Positions 17,679 through 26,242 of a stretch of DNA of 64,000 bases are shown one piece after another. Numbering within the stretch: position 1 is the first letter of the stretch; the number at the start of each line of letters is the position of its first letter. Made by a program: the position numbers and the translations under genes. The notes under the pieces were generated by a model that was not told the DNA's origin, did not search any database, and was given only the letters and a program-made list of their open reading frames with translations. The stretch is from Algoriphagus aquimarinus (GTDB lineage Bacteria > Bacteroidota > Bacteroidia > Cytophagales > Cyclobacteriaceae): assembly GCF_007997215.1 (NCBI RefSeq), contig NZ_VORW01000002.1:248001-312000 (forward strand). The letters are read 5' to 3'.

Positions 17679-17922
17679 TAATTATTCTATTCATCAGTCG
17701 TTCAATTTCCATTTCATTAGCAATTGGGCTTTGGATGGACCAGATATCAATAGAAGAATTTATCTTTAGAAGATCTGAATCATTTGCATCATAAATTTCC
17801 TTAGTTAAATCAGAAAGCTTATTGCTCGATTGTGTTGCCTCGTTGAAGTTTCGGGCTTTGTTGCATTTAATAGCATGGATTACCGCTACTTTCCTCGTTA
17901 GTGTATATTTAGTCAAAGTCAT
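17671..17922 (-). CDS. Small hypothetical protein between hsdS and capV
   Basis: This 83-residue protein (MTLTKYTLTRKVAVIHAIKCNKARNFNEATQSSNKL...) has no recognised domain, signal peptide or membrane helix. Its start lies 9 bp after the hsdS stop and its end overlaps capV by 8 bp, so it is almost certainly translated as part of the operon and marks the junction where the CBASS-like block enters the restriction operon. It could be an accessory factor of either system. No function can be assigned. Confidence 0.6.
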   Translation of the reverse strand: MTLTKYTLTRKVAVIHAIKCNKARNFNEATQSSNKLSDLTKEIYDANDSDLLKINSSIDIWSIQSPIANEMEIERLMNRIINA

Positions 17923-17931
17923 TTTTTTAAA

Positions 17932-19239
17932 TTAATTTATCTTGACCCTTAACTCCCCCGTCAACAACTTTTGCATTAAGCCTTTCTTTTGCTCTTTAAG
18001 TGCTGCTATTTGTTTCTTCAGTAATTCAATTTCTCTATCTGACTCAGAAAGTACCGCTACAATTCTTTTCTGCTCTGCTAATGAAGGAACTGGAATTTTT
18101 AGCTTTGCAAATTCTCCTTGACCCAAGGTTTTGTTTCGCCCTGCTCCACCGGGAGAGGCTAAGCCTAAAAGGTGCTTTCCTCTGGCTGTTTTGAAGTAAT
18201 ATAAAAGGTAGTCCAAATCAAGAACTCCTTTCTTAGGCTTATACATAGGGAAGCGGTGCGAAGCAATCATGCCCACCTCTGCTTCTGTGGTTTTTGCAAC
18301 GGCATGTTCCCATGCAAATACGATGTTGACAACAAAGCAATCTGGCTGAATCCAGAAAACTGACTTGTTACCCAAGCTAGCTCCGGTTATTTCTTCTTTG
18401 TGAAATATGCCCTTGCAGTGCGAACGAATGCCAATTTCCCTGTAAACCGTTTCCGGCTCAGGGGTAATTGATTTTTTTACTCTTTGGGTAATATCTGATA
18501 TGTGCTTAAGTTGCCAGTCTTCTGGCAGTTCACCAATGGGTGTTTTTATTGAAGAACTACTATTTATGAATTCCAGAAAGCGTTTTTTGCCTGATAGTAT
18601 TTTTTGTTCTAAACCATTTTTTCGGCTTAAGCTCTCAATTAGTAATTGACTTTGTGTTGAAATGGCTTTGTCCCATTTACTGAGAATTTCAGCTATTTTT
18701 TGTTGTTCAGGAAGGGGTGGTAACGCAATATTTAATAAATTCAAATCACGGCTATAAATTGCCGCCACACTGGTTGTGCCAGTTGCAAATCCACGGAGCT
18801 GTGAAACCGCGTAATGCGAATTCATAGCATAGTTCATGAAATAATTAGAATAAACTTGAGTTTGATCAAACTCTAAACGCAACAAATTTGAGTTATACAA
18901 AGCTTGAGGTAGTTCTGATTTCCAGATTGCCACTTTGCCTACCAAATCCAATGTGTTTCGTGTATTGAGAAGCAAATCCGCTTCATTCAATATATCTTTT
19001 TCATCATATCTACTATCAGAAGGTATGTATTGTAAATGTTGTACACTTACCTTTCCACGAAGAATGTTCCCCATTTTTATTAATGGTAAACCAGTATTGT
19101 TTCCAGAGTTTTCGTAGTTACCTCCAAGCCTTGTTGTTATCAATATTTCAGATAAATGAAATGTTTTCCAATTAATTGGAATGATTCCTACTTTGGTTTT
19201 TTGATAACCAGTTGGTATTTCATTTTCAATGCTCATCAA
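17932..19239 (-). CDS. hsdS: Type I restriction enzyme specificity subunit
   Basis: The 435-residue protein has the two-halves layout of HsdS. Target-recognition domain 1 covers about 15-190 and ends with PPLPEQQKIAEILSKWDKAIS; domain 2 covers about 230-400 and ends with PSLAEQKRIVAVLSESDREIELLKKQIAALKEQKKGLMQKLLTGELRV. The two similar E-Q-x-x-I-A/V-x-x-L helices are the conserved spacer and tail that hold two HsdM subunits, so the complex should recognise a bipartite site. Its start overlaps the end of hsdM by 4 bp. It is followed not by hsdR but by the CBASS-like block. Confidence 0.95.
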   Translation of the reverse strand: MMSIENEIPTGYQKTKVGIIPINWKTFHLSEILITTRLGGNYENSGNNTGLPLIKMGNILRGKVSVQHLQYIPSDSRYDEKDILNEADLLLNTRNTLDLVGKVAIWKSELPQALYNSNLLRLEFDQTQVYSNYFMNYAMNSHYAVSQLRGFATGTTSVAAIYSRDLNLLNIALPPLPEQQKIAEILSKWDKAISTQSQLLIESLSRKNGLEQKILSGKKRFLEFINSSSSIKTPIGELPEDWQLKHISDITQRVKKSITPEPETVYREIGIRSHCKGIFHKEEITGASLGNKSVFWIQPDCFVVNIVFAWEHAVAKTTEAEVGMIASHRFPMYKPKKGVLDLDYLLYYFKTARGKHLLGLASPGGAGRNKTLGQGEFAKLKIPVPSLAEQKRIVAVLSESDREIELLKKQIAALKEQKKGLMQKLLTGELRVKIN

Positions 19240-20765
19240 AACCCCAGTTCTTTTAAGTAATCATTCATTTGTTGCTCAACTGCCACTAATTCCTTTTTTA
19301 ATTCGGCGATATTGATTTGAGTAGCAGGAATATCCACTTCTTCATCCTCCTCAAAAGTGTCCACATATCGAGGGATATTCAGGTTGAATTCATTTTCTTC
19401 CACTTCTTGAATAGAAGCTCTATAAGCATATTTTTCCTCTATAACTTTTCCTTCCACACTAGTCAAGGGAGTCTCTTCCTGAAATGCCCTATACGTATTT
19501 ACAATATTGTCAATATCAGAATCACGCAGTCGGTTTTGGTTAGTGCCTGATTCGAAACCTTGGCTGGCATCTATAAAGAGCACATCCTTGTTGTTCCCTT
19601 TAGCACGATTAAATATCAAAATGGCAGCTGGAATACCTGTACCGAAGAAGAGGTTAGCAGGCAGGCCGATCACTGTTTCTAAAAGGTTTTCTTCAATCAA
19701 TTGCTGCCTGATTTTACCTTCACTGCTTCCTCTAAATAGCACACCATGAGGTAGGATTACACCTACACGACCGGTATCGTGGTAAGTAGATTCGATCATG
19801 TGAGAGATAAAAGCGTAATCACCTTTGCTTTTGGGTGGTATGCCTCTGTGGAATCGGGTAAACTGGTCAGATAATGCATTGTCTGCTCCCCATTTATCCA
19901 ATGAAAATGGTGGATTTGCCCCAACTATGTTTCCTTTGAGTAGGCTGTCATTTTCCAGTAGTTTAGGGTTGTTGAGTGTGTCGCCCCATTCTATAGTTGC
20001 ATCATCAATCTCATGTAGGAACATATTCATACGAGCCAAAGCCCAGGTACTGCCGTTGATTTCCTGACCATAAAGTGAGAAGTTCTTACTACCTACTTGT
20101 TTGGATAGTTTGATCAGCAAAGAACCCGAACCGCATGTAGGGTCTATGATCCTGTCACCGGGCTGAGGGTTAAGTAACTTGGCTAAGAGTTTAGATACCT
20201 GAGCTGGCGTATAAAATTCTCCCGCTTTCTTGCCAGCATCACTGGCAAATTTTTCAATCAAGTATTCATAAGCGTCACCGATTACATCATTATCCTCCAA
20301 ATGGGAGGGTTGCAAGTCTAAAGCGGAGAAGTCAACCAACAGGTTTTTGAGTCTTCTGTTTCGGTCTTTGGTTTGTCCGAGATTGGATTCGGAGTTGAAA
20401 TCTATGTTTCTGAACACTCGCTCCAACTTACTGCGGTTGGCATCTTCCATGCTTTCCAAAGCGGTATTAATCAGCTCGCCTACATTGGCTGCATTGCGGT
20501 GCTCAAAGAGGTAATCAAACATGCAGGTTTCAGGTACTTGAAAACGCTCGTTTCTCAATGCTCTTTCCACTCGTACCTCATCGGCATTGTATTTCTCAGC
20601 ATAGAAATCCTTTTTATCCTTCCATACATCAGATACATACTTTACGAATAGCATGGTCAGGATATAATCCTTGTATTGTGAGGGATCAATAACACCTCTA
20701 AAGGTGTCACATGCCTTCCATACTATGTTGTTGATTTCGTTTTGCGTAATCGGTTTTTTACTCAT
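19236..20765 (-). CDS. hsdM: Type I restriction enzyme M subunit (adenine methyltransferase)
   Basis: Starting at MSKKPITQNEINNIVWKACDTFRGVID (ATG at 20765), this 509-residue protein is an N6-adenine methyltransferase. IDPTCGSGSLLIKL is the SAM-binding motif and GANPPFSLDKW is the NPPF catalytic motif. The N-terminal helical HsdM_N region and the VDFSALDLQPSHLEDNDVIGDAYEYLIEKFA stretch are typical. A longer frame extends upstream to 20960 but overlaps the DUF2188 gene in another frame and adds a non-homologous basic segment, so the internal start, 4 bp after the DUF2188 stop, is preferred. It overlaps hsdS by 4 bp. Confidence 0.95.
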   Translation of the reverse strand: MSKKPITQNEINNIVWKACDTFRGVIDPSQYKDYILTMLFVKYVSDVWKDKKDFYAEKYNADEVRVERALRNERFQVPETCMFDYLFEHRNAANVGELINTALESMEDANRSKLERVFRNIDFNSESNLGQTKDRNRRLKNLLVDFSALDLQPSHLEDNDVIGDAYEYLIEKFASDAGKKAGEFYTPAQVSKLLAKLLNPQPGDRIIDPTCGSGSLLIKLSKQVGSKNFSLYGQEINGSTWALARMNMFLHEIDDATIEWGDTLNNPKLLENDSLLKGNIVGANPPFSLDKWGADNALSDQFTRFHRGIPPKSKGDYAFISHMIESTYHDTGRVGVILPHGVLFRGSSEGKIRQQLIEENLLETVIGLPANLFFGTGIPAAILIFNRAKGNNKDVLFIDASQGFESGTNQNRLRDSDIDNIVNTYRAFQEETPLTSVEGKVIEEKYAYRASIQEVEENEFNLNIPRYVDTFEEDEEVDIPATQINIAELKKELVAVEQQMNDYLKELGF

Positions 20766-20769
20766 GCTA

Positions 20770-20997
20770 TTAGCCTTTTGGTGGAAATGGATCACTCCCG
20801 TGTGAATCTTTTCTTTGGATTTTACCATCTTTTCCGTGGATAAATAGTTCAGAACCTTCTTTCTTAGCCAGGTCCCTACTATATTTTTCCGCCTCCTTTT
20901 TATTGTCAAAATGTTTTGAAGCTCTTTCTGCTCCTGATTTTTTAAAGTCCCAACCTCCATCGGAATTAGGAACTACATGTCTTGATTTCTTACTCAT
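20770..20997 (-). CDS. DUF2188 family small protein
   Basis: The 75-residue basic protein reads HVVPNSDGGWDFKKSGAERASKHFDNKKEAEKYSRDLAKKEGSELFIHGKDGKI and ends in SDPFPPKG. These are the diagnostic elements of DUF2188 (HVVP..GGW.V...GA.RAS..F.T..EA...A......L.IH..DGKI..E.SYG.DP.PPKG). The family is small, widespread and of unknown role, and is often encoded near restriction and other defence genes. It overlaps the half-HsdS gene by 8 bp and ends 4 bp before hsdM, so it is an operon member. Confidence 0.85.
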   Translation of the reverse strand: MSKKSRHVVPNSDGGWDFKKSGAERASKHFDNKKEAEKYSRDLAKKEGSELFIHGKDGKIQRKDSHGSDPFPPKG

Positions 20998-21559
20998 AAT
21001 GTTGGTGAATAATGTTTTTTATGACTGCCTGATATACTTTTTGCTTTTCGGCAATGATTGTTTGTGATAGTTCCATGTCTTTATAATGTAGCCGTTTAAT
21101 GGCAATGGCTTTTTGCTGTAGTTCCAATGATGGAAGTACAAATGAAAACGCTTCCAGTTCAGATTTCCGAATGGAAGGTATGGAGCTGCCTGCTCCTAAA
21201 GTAAGAAAGTATGCCTGTGTTTGAGGCATATTAAACAAGGTGGTGAGAAAATCAGGGATCACTCTAGTTTGATCTACTTTGATCACAAAAAAGATAGAGG
21301 AGGCAATCGCAGGACCAAAATCTTTGTGATAAGTCCATGCGAAGTTCCTCATTCCTTTTCCCACCAAGATGATATCTCCATCTTCTAATAGATGGGATTC
21401 ATTCTTTTGATCGATTTGAGCGAAAGTGTCTATCTGTTCCGACTGATTCCCCAAATCATCAAAATGCTTTGCCTGTAGGTAGACAGCATTTCCCTCTTCT
21501 GTAGGTTTGGTGTATAAACCAAATTGTAATTGGGTAATATCGCCTAGTTTTACCTTCAT
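20990..21559 (-). CDS. Half-length HsdS-like specificity protein (single TRD)
   Basis: The 189-residue protein has one target-recognition domain: MKVKLGDITQLQFGLYTKP at the start, AGSSIPSIRKSELEAFSFVLPSLELQQKAIAIKRLHYKD before a C-terminal helix. This is the TRD plus one conserved helix of type I S subunits, about half of a normal HsdS. It is the first gene of the restriction operon. A full-length two-TRD HsdS is also present, so this half subunit could dimerise into an alternative specificity, tune the main complex, or be a remnant of a former hsdS. No frameshift is seen at its end; it stops cleanly and overlaps DUF2188. Confidence 0.85.
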   Translation of the reverse strand: MKVKLGDITQLQFGLYTKPTEEGNAVYLQAKHFDDLGNQSEQIDTFAQIDQKNESHLLEDGDIILVGKGMRNFAWTYHKDFGPAIASSIFFVIKVDQTRVIPDFLTTLFNMPQTQAYFLTLGAGSSIPSIRKSELEAFSFVLPSLELQQKAIAIKRLHYKDMELSQTIIAEKQKVYQAVIKNIIHQHYE

Positions 21560-21682
21560 CGATTCTTGTAGTGCTTTTCAAATTTCAATAAAGGTAACGG
21601 ATTTAGTAATATAAACAAGTTAAAAATATTGTAGAGTTTTTCAAAAAATAGAAAGAGTTGATTTAATTAACTCTTTCTAACA

Positions 21683-21883
21683 TCAGGTAGTGTGGCAAGC
21701 ATTGCAACAATAAAAGCATCCATTGCTTTTATTGTAGATTTTTTTTGCTGCTGCCACCGCAGGTACACAGCTGGAGTGCCAGCCTAAATCCCGATAATTA
21801 CTTGGAAAATAAGAGCATCCTGGCTGATGAACCTCATGGTCACCATTTGCCTGAGCGACATTGTTTACTACAAAATTCGGCAT
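21683..21883 (-). CDS. Conserved small Cys/His-rich protein
   Basis: The 66-residue protein starts MPNFVVNNVAQANGDHEVHQPGCSYFPSNY and ends KIYNKSNGCFYCCNACHTT. The NGDHEVH...C and the C-x-x-C-C-x-x-x-C-H groups suggest a metal (zinc) site. I recall similar short proteins (VNN.AQ.NGDHEVH...C...SNGC.YC...CH) as common hypothetical genes in accessory regions of many bacteria. Function unknown. It is 123 bp upstream of the half-hsdS gene on the same strand, so it may be the leader gene of the restriction operon or a separate unit. Confidence 0.65.
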   Translation of the reverse strand: MPNFVVNNVAQANGDHEVHQPGCSYFPSNYRDLGWHSSCVPAVAAAKKIYNKSNGCFYCCNACHTT

Positions 21884-22033
21884 TGTTCTGTGGTTTTAGT
21901 GAGATATAAATATGCTGCAATATGTTTAAAATGTGGTGTTTATAATATTGTAATAGTCTGTTTTGACGAAAATTGTCGGAGAAATAGAGGCGCGATGTTA
22001 AGGACTTTAGGCTTGAGTGCCGCTGATAGGTTT

Positions 22034-22252
22034 CTAGCCAGGTGGATTTTTCTTATGCCGAATTACTTTCAATTTTCTTTTCTCAATCTTTTCCCATGAT
22101 TTGAGTTGTTTGTCCTTAAAGGAATATTTCAAATAGGTTTTAAAGAATACATTGAGATTTTTTAGTATTGGATTTATCACAAATGATAAAGATGAAATAC
22201 CTACTCCCCATACGAGGTTAGATATTATTTCTATAACTGTTTGCTTTCCCAT
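22034..22252 (-). CDS. Possible small membrane protein
   Basis: This 72-residue frame (MGKQTVIEIISNLVWGVGISSLSFVINPILKNL...) has one hydrophobic stretch at about 6-28 followed by a strongly basic tail (KKRKLKVIRHKKNPPG), which is compatible with a single-pass inner-membrane protein. No family is recognised and there is no operon partner. It may be spurious. Confidence 0.3.
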   Translation of the reverse strand: MGKQTVIEIISNLVWGVGISSLSFVINPILKNLNVFFKTYLKYSFKDKQLKSWEKIEKRKLKVIRHKKNPPG

Positions 22253-22853
22253 GTCTAGATTATTTGCCTGAAAATTGAATCAATCTTGTGGATAAGATTA
22301 GGACAGGAATTTTTCAAGTCAGAGGACAATGGAAAACAGCTCTTTCTATGCTCTCAACGCAGTTTTTGATAAGACTTCAAAGGAATGGATTCCCTTGGTT
22401 CCAGAAAAGACAAATCTGAGGCTTCATTTTTTCGGATAAAAAAGTATGAATTTTCTTTGGAGTTTGGACAAAAGTAGACGGGGGAGTTGGATGAATTTGG
22501 ACGCGAAATTTAAGTTCAATCCCTTCGCGTTCAGAAATGATGCTGGTTAATTGCTTTTCTAAAATGACGAGTGACAATAGATTTTGGTTAAAGTTGTTAG
22601 TGACGGGAATTAAATGACTTTCAAATGTGATAGGACAGATGGCCTCCATAAATTTTGTGTTGAATTTTAAAAATTGTAAATTATATGATGTGTAAAGAAG
22701 CATAAAGTCTGACCCTGAAACCTTACAATGTCTTAGCTTCAAATAAAGCCACTTAAACGGCAGCTTATATCCCGTTAATAAAATTCTCCATAAAATCCAT
22801 AGTCTTACCTTTCATACGTTCGGCGGTGGTCTTACATTCTTTTCAGTCCGCAG
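22253..22853. other. Intergenic stretch without supported gene
   Basis: A 121-codon frame on the minus strand (22377-22742) has no recognisable domain and an odd composition, so I do not call it. No RNA or repeat is evident. The stretch separates the restriction/CBASS region from the exonuclease gene. Confidence 0.35.
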
Positions 22854-23726
22854 TTATGCTTTTGAAATTGCTAGAAAATCTTCCTCGGTGAGGATTCGGA
22901 TTCCCTGATCTGCCTCAGCTAATTTTTCAGCTCTTCGATGTTTAGAACTTTTTTCATACCCAGCTAACCGGTAAGAATCTTGCCATCCCACCACTAACAA
23001 CGTTGTTTCTTTGGTGATCCCATCTTGCACTCGGCAACCTAATTCAGATGCTAATTGAGCACAAACGGATCTAGGTTGGCTTAAAGTACCTGTAAATACA
23101 ACTGATTCTCCATGCAACAAGCCTTCAGGGTTTCCTTCCAATTTATAACTAACGACTTTTCTTGAAGGGGAATAGAAAGGATTTTTAGAATGTAAGATTC
23201 TCACTTCCCATTCGGGAAGTGAAATTGCAGAGTGAAGTACCGCTCCATTTATTACTTTTCCTGTAGCGATAGCGTCTTGAAGCGCATTATGCGCTATGTA
23301 CTCAATGCCCAAATGTTTTGTTATTTTCCCAAGTGCATATCCACTTTGAGCAAACTCGCTCCAAGATCTTCTCACTAATCTGGCAGAGTCCATCCATCTT
23401 GGTTTCCAAATTTCCGTACCATATCTTTCGCACGCTCTATTAATGGCGTTCTTATCGAATGGCATATGATGAAACAATCGACAACCTTCAACTTTCCTGG
23501 CAATATCGTTGGACAAATCTTTAAATAGAGGTTTACCTATAACTTGTTCAAATGTAATTCCATGTAATCTGCTTAAATATGGATCAAAGTATTGATCAGG
23601 ATTCACTATAGATTCCCATGTAGAGATTAATTCAGTCCCCTGATACTCTGCTAGCCCAATTTGGCAAATGCTGGAATTGTCCAGATTGGCAGTTTCTACA
23701 TCAATGACAAAAAAGTGATCCTCCAT
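22854..23726 (-). CDS. DnaQ-like 3'-5' exonuclease with C-terminal BRCT domain
   Basis: Residues about 1-165 of this 290-residue protein form a DEDDh exonuclease: FFVIDVETAN (Asp8, Glu10), RLFHHMPFDKNAINRAC (second Asp) and YIAHNALQDAIATGKV (His and last Asp). Residues about 200-290 form a BRCT domain (LLHGESVVFTGTLSQPRSVCAQLASELGCRVQDGITKETTLLVVG), which in DnaQ and ligase partners binds nicked or phosphorylated DNA ends. This combination occurs in bacterial DNA polymerase III epsilon-like accessory exonucleases. It is transcribed divergently from the TerB triad, with the palindrome at 23769-23790 between them, so the two may share regulation. It could act in DNA repair or in degrading foreign DNA. 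Confidence 0.88.
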   Translation of the reverse strand: MEDHFFVIDVETANLDNSSICQIGLAEYQGTELISTWESIVNPDQYFDPYLSRLHGITFEQVIGKPLFKDLSNDIARKVEGCRLFHHMPFDKNAINRACERYGTEIWKPRWMDSARLVRRSWSEFAQSGYALGKITKHLGIEYIAHNALQDAIATGKVINGAVLHSAISLPEWEVRILHSKNPFYSPSRKVVSYKLEGNPEGLLHGESVVFTGTLSQPRSVCAQLASELGCRVQDGITKETTLLVVGWQDSYRLAGYEKSSKHRRAEKLAEADQGIRILTEEDFLAISKA

Positions 23727-23768
23727 AGTTTTGATTTTTTTCCATTTTAGTGAAATTTAAAGACACCT

Positions 23769-23790
23769 AAATACCCTGCATAGGGTATTT
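23769..23790. repeat. AAATACCC-N6-GGGTATTT palindrome, copy 2
   Basis: Eight-bp arms are perfect; the centre is TGCATA. It lies between the divergent exonuclease (start 23726) and TerB (start 23904) genes, 42 bp from the first. No gene ends here, so this copy is not a terminator. An operator for one or both genes is more likely. Confidence 0.6.
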
Positions 23791-23903
23791 TTGGTATTGA
23801 GAATATTCTTTTATTAGCAGGATATTAAAATTTTATGGGATATCATGATCTTAAGTATGCGCTGGTCTAAGTATTTAAACATAGTTTAATCCCATTATTT
23901 CAA

Positions 23904-26240
23904 ATGAAGGTTATTATTAATACACTGATTTTTTTACTGATTCTCTTTTTCAATACCAGGGCGGTTGCGTCTGAAATCTATGAAGTCACCAGTGACGTAT
24001 TTGTCAGATCAGGAATAGGGACAAGTAATGAGCCGATAGGTATAGCAAAGTCCGGTGATCACGTTAAAGTTTTGGATAAGTCAAATACTAACTGGTATAA
24101 AATTGAATTTGAAGAAAAGTTCGGATACATTTCAAGCAAATTTGTCAGGTTTGTAGAGCCTGTAACTCCTGATCCTGTTGAAGAAATACCTGTGATAAAA
24201 GAGAAAGAGTCTTATCCCTTTGCAGGAGTATTGATTATTTTTTTTGCTCTCTTTCTTATTGTGGAAATCACCAGAAGGATGCGAAAAAACCGAATCCAAA
24301 AAAGTATTAAAAATTTCCAAAACTCCTATCCAGAATTCAGTATTGATAAAGAGAGAAAGGTTGAAGTAAGTAAAAATACACTATTAAGAACTCTTTCTCC
24401 TTCTTTGAGGGAGTTGATTAATAATCAGGTGATTAATGGCTTGGATTCTGGAGATGACTCTATCATTGACGTTACAAGTGAAAGCCCTTCTCTGCTGCCA
24501 AAAAATGAAAAGCGAGGTTTCATGCAGGTTCCTACTTGGAACCATAAATATATTTATTCAAAATCCGATTTAAACTCCGCAACTTCTGAGCAAAAGATAT
24601 TCTACCATCATTTTAAACAAAATTTTTTAAATGGTACTTCTCTGGATCTCTTAGGCAATACCAATTACGCCTTTGTATTACTTTTTGATTTATTGGATGA
24701 TTACAGAAATCATCAAAACTTCAACTTGCTTGATTCTCAAATCAATAGCTTGGGCAATAACTACTATAAGACCAGATCCTACGGTATTCGGTTTCTAAAG
24801 GACATAAAAAAAGAATTAGGAATTATTCCTGGAGATATTGGGAGGAGCGCAAATCAGACAATTGAAATAAAACCCAGCGATGAAGTTTATTATGGCTCTG
24901 AACCTGACTATATCTATTGGAAGGTTGGGAGCAAGTACAAAGAAAAACTTGGGCTAAATGAAGAAGAAGTAAAGCTTCTCAACAAGCTGTGGGAATCAAC
25001 CACTAATTTCTGTGGAATAGAATTCTGTTATTTTCAGGTGATACGACTTTACTTAGACGCTCTAGAAGCTTTCGCCGAACAATGTGAAAATTCCGGGTCC
25101 AGTTTGGAAGATGAATTTCTAATCGTATCCGACCTGATTGCAAGGAAGATTTTTAGATATCGAAAGGGAAGCGCAAATTATAAGATGAGTCTAAAAAACA
25201 CCTCTGATGAATTTTATACCACACTTTTTAAACTATGTGAGAATGCTGTGAGGGAGCATTACGGTCACAAGAGAAAGTTAAGTACAGATATCCGTTTTTC
25301 TGATCCCTTGATCAGTGAGCAATTTGAGATCAAAATATCAGTTCCGTTTTCGAGCGTGATTGGTGAGCTTATTTTGAAGATTACTGAACCGGATGAGGCA
25401 ACCCAAAAAGAACTCAATGCACTCAATACCAGTAGATGGAAAGATAAGTTCCAAAGCATTTGCGATAATTTTTCAGGTGATGAGAAGAAGTTTGTAGAAG
25501 ATATAAAGAGACTAGGTGACCTCAATGCGAAGAATCCTTCGATTGAAAATATATTCTTTGAAGCATCAAAATTCATAGCATCTAAACACAAAGAATCATC
25601 CCTGATCCTATATATTCATTACCTACATTACGATCTCCAATCTGCCAAATTTGATAATAAAAGGCTCACGAAAACCATACAGAAAAACCTTTTTAAGTCT
25701 CAGGAACAGGTCGAGCAGTTCGAGGTCATTGTTAATGATTTTTTGAAGTATCAGAACTTGGATAAAGCTATCTCGGCTGGCTCCGAGCTTTATGCAGTTA
25801 AAAGGAAAAGGATTAAGTTGGATATAAATTCAATTGAAGAGGTTAGGCAACAGCATGCGGGTACTGTGGAGTTGCTCAATGAGTTTTTAAATGATGAGGA
25901 AGAAGATGGCGAGAAGAAAGAAAATGATATGAATTCTTTTAAAGAAGAAATAGAAATCCACATCACCTCAGTGAAAGAAGTATCTGAATCCCCGTTCTTG
26001 GACGAAATTGAATTTAAACCAATACATTATTCAGCTTTGGAATTATTCTCAAAGAATAATTTTTCAATCCCGGTTAGTGAGATTGAATCTTTTGCCAAAG
26101 CAAACGGAGTCTTTAGGAACCAACTCATTGAGAGTATCAATGAGGCATGCTTTGAAGTGCTCGATGATGTTTTAATTGAGGAGGAAGAAGATTTTTATAC
26201 CATCGAAGCGATGTATTTTCAGACTATTACGAACAAATAA
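23904..26240 (+). CDS. Membrane-anchored SH3 / TerB-N / TerB-C protein
   Basis: The 778-residue protein starts with a signal-like segment (VIINTLIFLLILFFNTRAVAS) and a bacterial SH3 domain (about 24-83: VFVRSGIGTSNEPIGIAKSGDHVKVLDKSNTNWYKIEF...GYISSKFV). A single membrane helix (about 104-121) is followed by a large cytosolic part. That part contains TerB-N (about 205-310, VPTWNHKYIYSKSDL...FVLLFDLLDDYRNH) and a C-terminal TerB-C region (about 690-778, FSIPVSEIESFAKANGVFRNQLIESINEACFEVLDDVLIEEEE). The SH3 would face the periplasm. TerB-N/TerB-C proteins with a DUF2791 ATPase and an SF2 helicase are a conserved stress/defence triad described in work on Ter-dependent systems. The next gene starts 2 bp after its stop. 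Confidence 0.85.
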   Translation: MKVIINTLIFLLILFFNTRAVASEIYEVTSDVFVRSGIGTSNEPIGIAKSGDHVKVLDKSNTNWYKIEFEEKFGYISSKFVRFVEPVTPDPVEEIPVIKEKESYPFAGVLIIFFALFLIVEITRRMRKNRIQKSIKNFQNSYPEFSIDKERKVEVSKNTLLRTLSPSLRELINNQVINGLDSGDDSIIDVTSESPSLLPKNEKRGFMQVPTWNHKYIYSKSDLNSATSEQKIFYHHFKQNFLNGTSLDLLGNTNYAFVLLFDLLDDYRNHQNFNLLDSQINSLGNNYYKTRSYGIRFLKDIKKELGIIPGDIGRSANQTIEIKPSDEVYYGSEPDYIYWKVGSKYKEKLGLNEEEVKLLNKLWESTTNFCGIEFCYFQVIRLYLDALEAFAEQCENSGSSLEDEFLIVSDLIARKIFRYRKGSANYKMSLKNTSDEFYTTLFKLCENAVREHYGHKRKLSTDIRFSDPLISEQFEIKISVPFSSVIGELILKITEPDEATQKELNALNTSRWKDKFQSICDNFSGDEKKFVEDIKRLGDLNAKNPSIENIFFEASKFIASKHKESSLILYIHYLHYDLQSAKFDNKRLTKTIQKNLFKSQEQVEQFEVIVNDFLKYQNLDKAISAGSELYAVKRKRIKLDINSIEEVRQQHAGTVELLNEFLNDEEEDGEKKENDMNSFKEEIEIHITSVKEVSESPFLDEIEFKPIHYSALELFSKNNFSIPVSEIESFAKANGVFRNQLIESINEACFEVLDDVLIEEEEDFYTIEAMYFQTITNK

Positions 26241-26242
26241 CT

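Noticed and set aside
20766-20960. 65-codon N-terminal extension of HsdM
   Set aside because: It overlaps the DUF2188 gene in a different frame and is not part of the HsdM family; the internal ATG at 20765 gives a normal start.
22377-22742. 121-codon open frame on the minus strand
   Set aside because: No domain, odd residue composition and no ribosome-binding or operon context; likely a chance frame.
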